A DNA stretch of 64,000 bases from Methylocapsa palsarum (lineage in GTDB: Bacteria > Pseudomonadota > Alphaproteobacteria > Rhizobiales > Beijerinckiaceae), in assembly GCF_900114285.1 (NCBI RefSeq), contig NZ_FOSN01000005.1:62001-126000 (forward strand). The letters run 5' to 3'. The notes beneath the pieces were generated by a model. The model was given only the letters and a program-made list of their open reading frames with translations, ran no database searches and was not told the origin of the DNA. The position numbers and the translations under genes are program-made. Below, in pieces: positions 60,715 through 64,000 of the stretch. Position 1 is the stretch's first letter; the number at the start of each line of letters is the position of its first letter.

Positions 60715-61680
60715 ATGAATTGCCCAACGATTCGACTACAAACGGTAGAGTCGGCGTACCTAGCTTTAATTTTAATCTTAAGATCAATTTTGACAGTATG
60801 CGCAAACCCCAGACATAAACAACGTCATCTGTATTGCTTATTAAGAGCCCTACACGCTTTACGTGTTATCGCCTTCCCAGCAAAACTATTAAAATATTCT
60901 ACAATGGAAACTATCATTGAAATATCCAGAAAGCACAATGATTTTGATCCATTGTATTTTTTCACGCATAACTATTATCTTTCAAAAAAACTTACATTAT
61001 CACAGAGACTTAATACCGCGCTCCGACATTATCAATTCGAGAGGAGTAATTTTAATTCTATTTATATTAGAGACGCTTATCTCTTGGGCGGGGTGACACT
61101 TTGGGATCATATCACGCCAAACAACCGCTTTACAATTGTTCTAATAGCAACGGATGATAATCTTTATGAAGGTGAATTGAGTGTTATTTTGTCTGTAAAT
61201 GGCGTCAGACTTTGCCGAATGTCATTTTGCTATGTAAATACAACTCTCTTCAGATTACAGCCGCAAGAAACGCTCCTTATATCAAGAAATCAAACGGACC
61301 AAGTCCCAGAGCGGACCATATTCGACTCTGGTTTCAAACATAATGCGCCACATTTGTTTTGCCTCTCTGCAATTTGTGGGATCGCAATGGCAAACGGATT
61401 CGAAAATGTGTTTGGGATAGCCCACGATTCTCAGATAGCTTATCATGAAAACTATGATACGAGCTTTCGAAACTCCTATACGGCGTTGTGGGAAAAGTTC
61501 GACGCCGCCGAATGCGATGATCATGTCTACAGGCTCAACGTGCCGCTCAAACTACGGCCTGTTGAAACAGTCAAACGCGATCACCGCAGGCGCGCACGTA
61601 ATCGACGCCAAAACTGGGATGACATTGCGCAGAGCGCACGATCCCGCATGCTTACTTATCGCGCAGCCGCCGCCTCCTGA
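60715..61680 (+). CDS. VirK/YbjX-family (DUF535) protein, AT-rich
   Basis: The 321-residue protein resembles the DUF535 family (YbjX of E. coli, VirK of enteric pathogens), whose biochemical role is unsettled. Matching landmarks in order are LTLSQRLNTALRHYQ, the region LSVNGVRLCRMSFCYV, APHLFCLSAICGIAMANG, NVFGIAHDSQIAYH, SYTALWE and a basic end HRRRARNRRQNWDD. The usual mid-protein glycine-rich motif is poorly kept. Base composition is far lower in GC than all neighbours, with A/T-ending codons, except for the last 60 codons or so. This indicates recent transfer. I chose ATG 60715. Confidence 0.75.
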   Translation: MNCPTIRLQTVESAYLALILILRSILTVCANPRHKQRHLYCLLRALHALRVIAFPAKLLKYSTMETIIEISRKHNDFDPLYFFTHNYYLSKKLTLSQRLNTALRHYQFERSNFNSIYIRDAYLLGGVTLWDHITPNNRFTIVLIATDDNLYEGELSVILSVNGVRLCRMSFCYVNTTLFRLQPQETLLISRNQTDQVPERTIFDSGFKHNAPHLFCLSAICGIAMANGFENVFGIAHDSQIAYHENYDTSFRNSYTALWEKFDAAECDDHVYRLNVPLKLRPVETVKRDHRRRARNRRQNWDDIAQSARSRMLTYRAAAAS

Positions 61681-61830
61681 ACGAACGCCCTCCCCTTCGG
61701 CTCAACGGGAATTTGGCTGCCAGCGCTTGAATCAAGGCGCTTCAAAAGGTCAGAACGCGAATCTTCCATCTTAATAATCGTCCGGCCTTAAACATCGCCC
61801 GGCGGCTTTTCTCCCATCATCGAATGTCCG

Positions 61831-63054
61831 CTATGTCGCCGGAGTTAGACCTTTCGAAGCCTTATTGAGATGCGCCACCGGCGATGCGGATGACGTCTTC
61901 GCCTCCAAAATCGCTTCCAAAATCGGCTCCAGCAGGTGCTCCGCGAGGTGCCGCACAACGGGAACGACGACGCCGTCGCCGGTCAAATGATAGGCCTCGT
62001 TATAGGTTCCGGGCAGAATGTAATCGTCCGGCAGCCCCATCAGCCGGGCTGTTTCACGCGCGGACATAAGACGCGAGCGCACATTATCGGCCTCGACGAT
62101 GATGATCGATTGCCGGCTCGATCCTCCCGCCGGAGTTCGGAGACAGCCGGCGATGTCGTCGAAGCGGACCTCGGCGCGCTGGATTTTTGCGCCGCCCGGA
62201 TCAACGCGGGTGCGTTTGTAGACGCAACCGGCGACACGGTGCCCCGCCCGCCTGGACTCCGCTTTCGCCATCTCGACTTTTTGTAAATTGACCGCGCTCA
62301 TGAGGGACAGCAGCTGGACGGTTTCAGCCTCGCTCCGCCATCGGACCCCCAGAGGCTCCTCCTCGATCAGATCGGCGAGGATGGAATTACGGCGCGGAGG
62401 AGCCGGCGGCGACCACCAGATCCATGAGCCCTTCAATCGCTCGGGCAGTCCGCAATAAGCCTTTTGCAGATTGGCCGGATGCCAGATCGACGGCGCGGCC
62501 ATGAGGCCACGGGACATTATGAGGCCCTGCGGCGCGCCGAGGCCTTTGCGGACGCAGACGAAAAAAAGACGCGGCCGGGATTGCGGCACGAAAAGCGCGG
62601 CGTCGACAATCAGCGCGCCGTAGGAATAGCCTCCGGCGTTCAAGCGGTCGCAAATGATCGTGAAATCGCGGCCGCCATGCGACGTCAATGCGCCGCCGAC
62701 ATTTTCCAGCACAATGATATCAGGCGCGCGGCCCTCCGCGATCAGGGATTCCATCAAGGCCCAGAAAGCGTAGAAGGTCCCGCTTCGCTCGCCCTTTAAT
62801 CCGGCTCCGGCGCCCGCGAGGGAGAGATCCTGGCAGGGGAACGACGCCCATGCGAGCTGCGCCGGATCGGCCGGGAGGTCCGACGTTTTGATCTCGGCGA
62901 TGTCTTTTGTGTGGAGTTCCCGCGCTCCCCAGTTCAGGCGATAGGCGACACCCTTCCTGGCGTCGAAATCATTGGCGAAAAGGCAGGTCCAGCGCGGTCC
63001 GAGCCCAGCCCGCGCCATGCCACCGCCGGCGAAAAATTCGTAAAAGCCCCTCAA
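61831..63054 (-). CDS. DNA (cytosine-5-)-methyltransferase
   Basis: This enzyme methylates cytosine in a specific DNA sequence. From TTG 63054 it has 407 residues: motif I FYEFFAGGGMARAG, motif IV with catalytic Cys74 in ASFPCQDLSLAG, motif VI VLENVGG near 117, motif VIII QSRPRL near 158, then a variable target-recognition region and motifs IX-X near the end (ARLMGLPDDY, HLTGDGV). The open frame runs on to 63192, but that extra part translates the tRNA-Arg fragment and is rejected. No restriction endonuclease is seen beside it; Vsr is nearby. Confidence 0.9.
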   Translation of the reverse strand: MRGFYEFFAGGGMARAGLGPRWTCLFANDFDARKGVAYRLNWGARELHTKDIAEIKTSDLPADPAQLAWASFPCQDLSLAGAGAGLKGERSGTFYAFWALMESLIAEGRAPDIIVLENVGGALTSHGGRDFTIICDRLNAGGYSYGALIVDAALFVPQSRPRLFFVCVRKGLGAPQGLIMSRGLMAAPSIWHPANLQKAYCGLPERLKGSWIWWSPPAPPRRNSILADLIEEEPLGVRWRSEAETVQLLSLMSAVNLQKVEMAKAESRRAGHRVAGCVYKRTRVDPGGAKIQRAEVRFDDIAGCLRTPAGGSSRQSIIIVEADNVRSRLMSARETARLMGLPDDYILPGTYNEAYHLTGDGVVVPVVRHLAEHLLEPILEAILEAKTSSASPVAHLNKASKGLTPAT

Positions 63055-63126
63055 TTTGCCTGTTCGCTTCCTGCGACGAAAAAGCCCGGCGCGAGGCGAA
63101 ATCGCCCGAAACGCTTTTCGGGAGGA

Positions 63127-63171
63127 TGGCGACCCCGGCAGGGTTCGAACCTGCGGCCTGCCGCTTAGAAG
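63127..63171 (-). mobile_element. 3' half of tRNA-Arg(UCU): integration site remnant
   Basis: On the minus strand this 45 bp reads as anticodon loop CTTCTAA, 3' anticodon stem GCGGC, variable AGGCC, T arm GCAGG-TTCGAAC-CCTGC, acceptor CGGGGTC, G and CCA. The 5' half (acceptor GACCCCG and D arm) is absent, and the sequence 5' of the loop cannot pair with GCGGC. This is the usual mark of an att site left where an element integrated into a tRNA gene. The integrase starts 164 bp to the right, so the element extends rightwards. Confidence 0.8.
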
Positions 63172-63277
63172 TCTGAAATTATAGCCAGACATACCAGGAC
63201 AATCGGGACGTCTTGTGCGCGTAATCTCATCTTCGCCCCCTTGTAAATGCGTAAAAGTCCGGCCATGTCTCGGACGC

Positions 63278-63324
63278 GGGGTAACAAGTTAAGACAGGTT
63301 TGATTCGTTACCCCATATTACCCC
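63278..63324 (+). promoter_or_regulatory. Inverted repeat in front of the integrase gene
   Basis: GGGGTAAC (63278-63285) and GTTACCCC (63307-63314) form an inverted repeat, and a further TTACCCC occurs at 63318-63324, ending 11 bp before the integrase start. It could be an operator or an arm-type integrase site. Confidence 0.4.
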
Positions 63325-63334
63325 GGGGCATTCC

Positions 63335-64000
63335 ATGGCGAAACCGCTCACTGTTCGAACCCTCGAAACGATAAGACCCGGCGAAGCCCGAAAGGAAGTC
63401 CCTGACGGTCTCGTTCGTGGCCTTTATTACATATTGCAGCCGTCCGGCAAGGCCGGTTGGGCGGTCCGGTACCGCGTGAGCGGCGTAAGCCGCAAGATGA
63501 CGCTTGGGACTTACCCAGCACTTAGCCTTAAGGCCGCTCGCGATTTGGCGGCCAAGGCTCTCGTTAAGGTCGCGGGAGGCGAAGATCCTGCGGCCGCGAA
63601 GCAGTTTGCAAAAGCAGCCAAGCAAAGTCCCCTCGATCATGATCTCGTAGAAAAAGTCGCAGAGCAATTTATTGCGCGGCATATCAAAGCAAGCATGCGT
63701 CCAAGCTGGGCTCGCGAGGCTGAGCGCATGATGCGAAAGGAAGTCATTGCCTCCTGGAGGGGACGGAAGCTTTCGGAAATCCGCAAGGCCGACATTCACG
63801 AACTTTTGGATTCCATCGTGGACCGCCCTGCCCCGATCGTTGCCAATCGCGTGCTGGCAATCTTTCGCCGGATGTGCGGCTGGGCCGTCGAGCGCGGCAT
63901 AATCGAAGCATCGCCCTGTTTGGGGATACGCTCCCCGTCGCCCGAGCGAAGCCGTGACCGGGTGCTTGACGATGTGGAACTTCGGGCCGTGTGGCTGGCC
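63335..64000 (+). CDS. Tyrosine recombinase/integrase, N-terminal part (cut by window end)
   Basis: The 222 visible codons run open to the window end. The N-terminal arm-binding domain typical of P4-type integrases (about residues 1-90) includes LYYILQPSGKAGWAVRYR and MTLGTYPALSLKAARDLA. A core-binding SAM-like domain follows from about 105 to 205 (KVAEQFIARHIKASMRPSW, LSEIRKADIHELLDSI). The catalytic domain with its R-H-R-Y residues lies outside the window. The ATG at 63335 has only a weak GGGG upstream. It is next to the tRNA-Arg fragment and belongs to that element. Confidence 0.92.
   Translation, partial: MAKPLTVRTLETIRPGEARKEVPDGLVRGLYYILQPSGKAGWAVRYRVSGVSRKMTLGTYPALSLKAARDLAAKALVKVAGGEDPAAAKQFAKAAKQSPLDHDLVEKVAEQFIARHIKASMRPSWAREAERMMRKEVIASWRGRKLSEIRKADIHELLDSIVDRPAPIVANRVLAIFRRMCGWAVERGIIEASPCLGIRSPSPERSRDRVLDDVELRAVWLA

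Noticed and set aside
61831-63192. Longer methyltransferase starting at 63192
   Set aside because: The extra N-terminal residues translate the tRNA-Arg fragment and adjacent element DNA; methyltransferase similarity begins just after TTG 63054.
63127-63200. A complete tRNA-Arg gene
   Set aside because: The 5' acceptor strand, D arm and 5' anticodon stem cannot be found upstream; only the 3' half is tRNA-like.

Overview
This is a 64 kb piece of a high-GC alphaproteobacterial chromosome. Gene order and protein sequences point to the Hyphomicrobiales (Rhizobiales). Blocks such as plsX-fabH-ihfA-merR-tRNA-Pro, scpA-scpB, ppiD-trpE, ftsB-pdhABC-lpd-lipA, dusB-ntrBCYX-(D-amino acid transaminase)-hfq-hflX-mazG and rlpA-dac-tmk-holB-metG-tatD-MBL hydrolase are familiar from that order. 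A Beijerinckiaceae- or Methylocystaceae-like origin is possible, but that is a guess from general flavour and cannot be confirmed here.

Layout. 1-4.2 kb: end of plsX, fabH, a UPF0114 membrane protein, ihfA, a MerR regulator, tRNA-Pro(GGG) and erpA. 4.3-10.7 kb: dgt, argS, a SPOR-domain protein, scpA and scpB. 10.7-14.8 kb (minus strand): a cysteine synthase, aquaporin Z, moeA and moaC. 14.9-21.2 kb (minus strand): trpC, trpD, trpG, a 365 bp gap, trpE and ppiD. 21.3-27.3 kb: tpiA, secG and pyrG, then queF and a lytic transglycosylase on the minus strand, then eno. 27.4-37.4 kb: an MFS permease, an anion permease, ftsB, the complete pyruvate dehydrogenase cluster, lipA and a COQ10-like gene. 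37.4-39.1 kb (minus strand): pncC and ispDF. 39.2-50 kb: dusB, two nitrogen-type two-component systems, a D-amino acid transaminase, hfq and hflX. 50-59.7 kb (minus strand): mazG, a double cold-shock-domain protein, an MBL-fold hydrolase, tatD, metG, holB, tmk, a D,D-carboxypeptidase and rlpA. 60-64 kb: accessory DNA with a Vsr endonuclease, an AT-rich VirK/YbjX-family gene, a cytosine-C5 methyltransferase, the 3' half of a tRNA-Arg(UCU), and a tyrosine integrase that runs off the window.

The core genes cover fatty-acid initiation, aminoacylation, chromosome condensation, tryptophan and molybdopterin synthesis, glycolysis into acetyl-CoA with lipoate attachment, isoprenoid precursors, nitrogen signalling and RNA chaperoning.

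Three things stand out. (1) A dispersed element of exactly 117 bp occurs four times. It folds as two adjacent hairpins, shows two compensatory base-pair changes in one copy, and repeatedly forms the stop codon of the gene it abuts; one copy supplies both stop codons of the convergent pair hflX/mazG. (2) hflX has no ATG, GTG or TTG start in its full-length frame and appears to start at ATC behind a good Shine-Dalgarno sequence. (3) A mobile-element boundary at the right end is marked by a half tRNA gene and an integrase, beside a methyltransferase/Vsr pair that is split by a low-GC gene. I found no CRISPR array, rRNA operon, complete insertion sequence or evident new multi-gene defence system.
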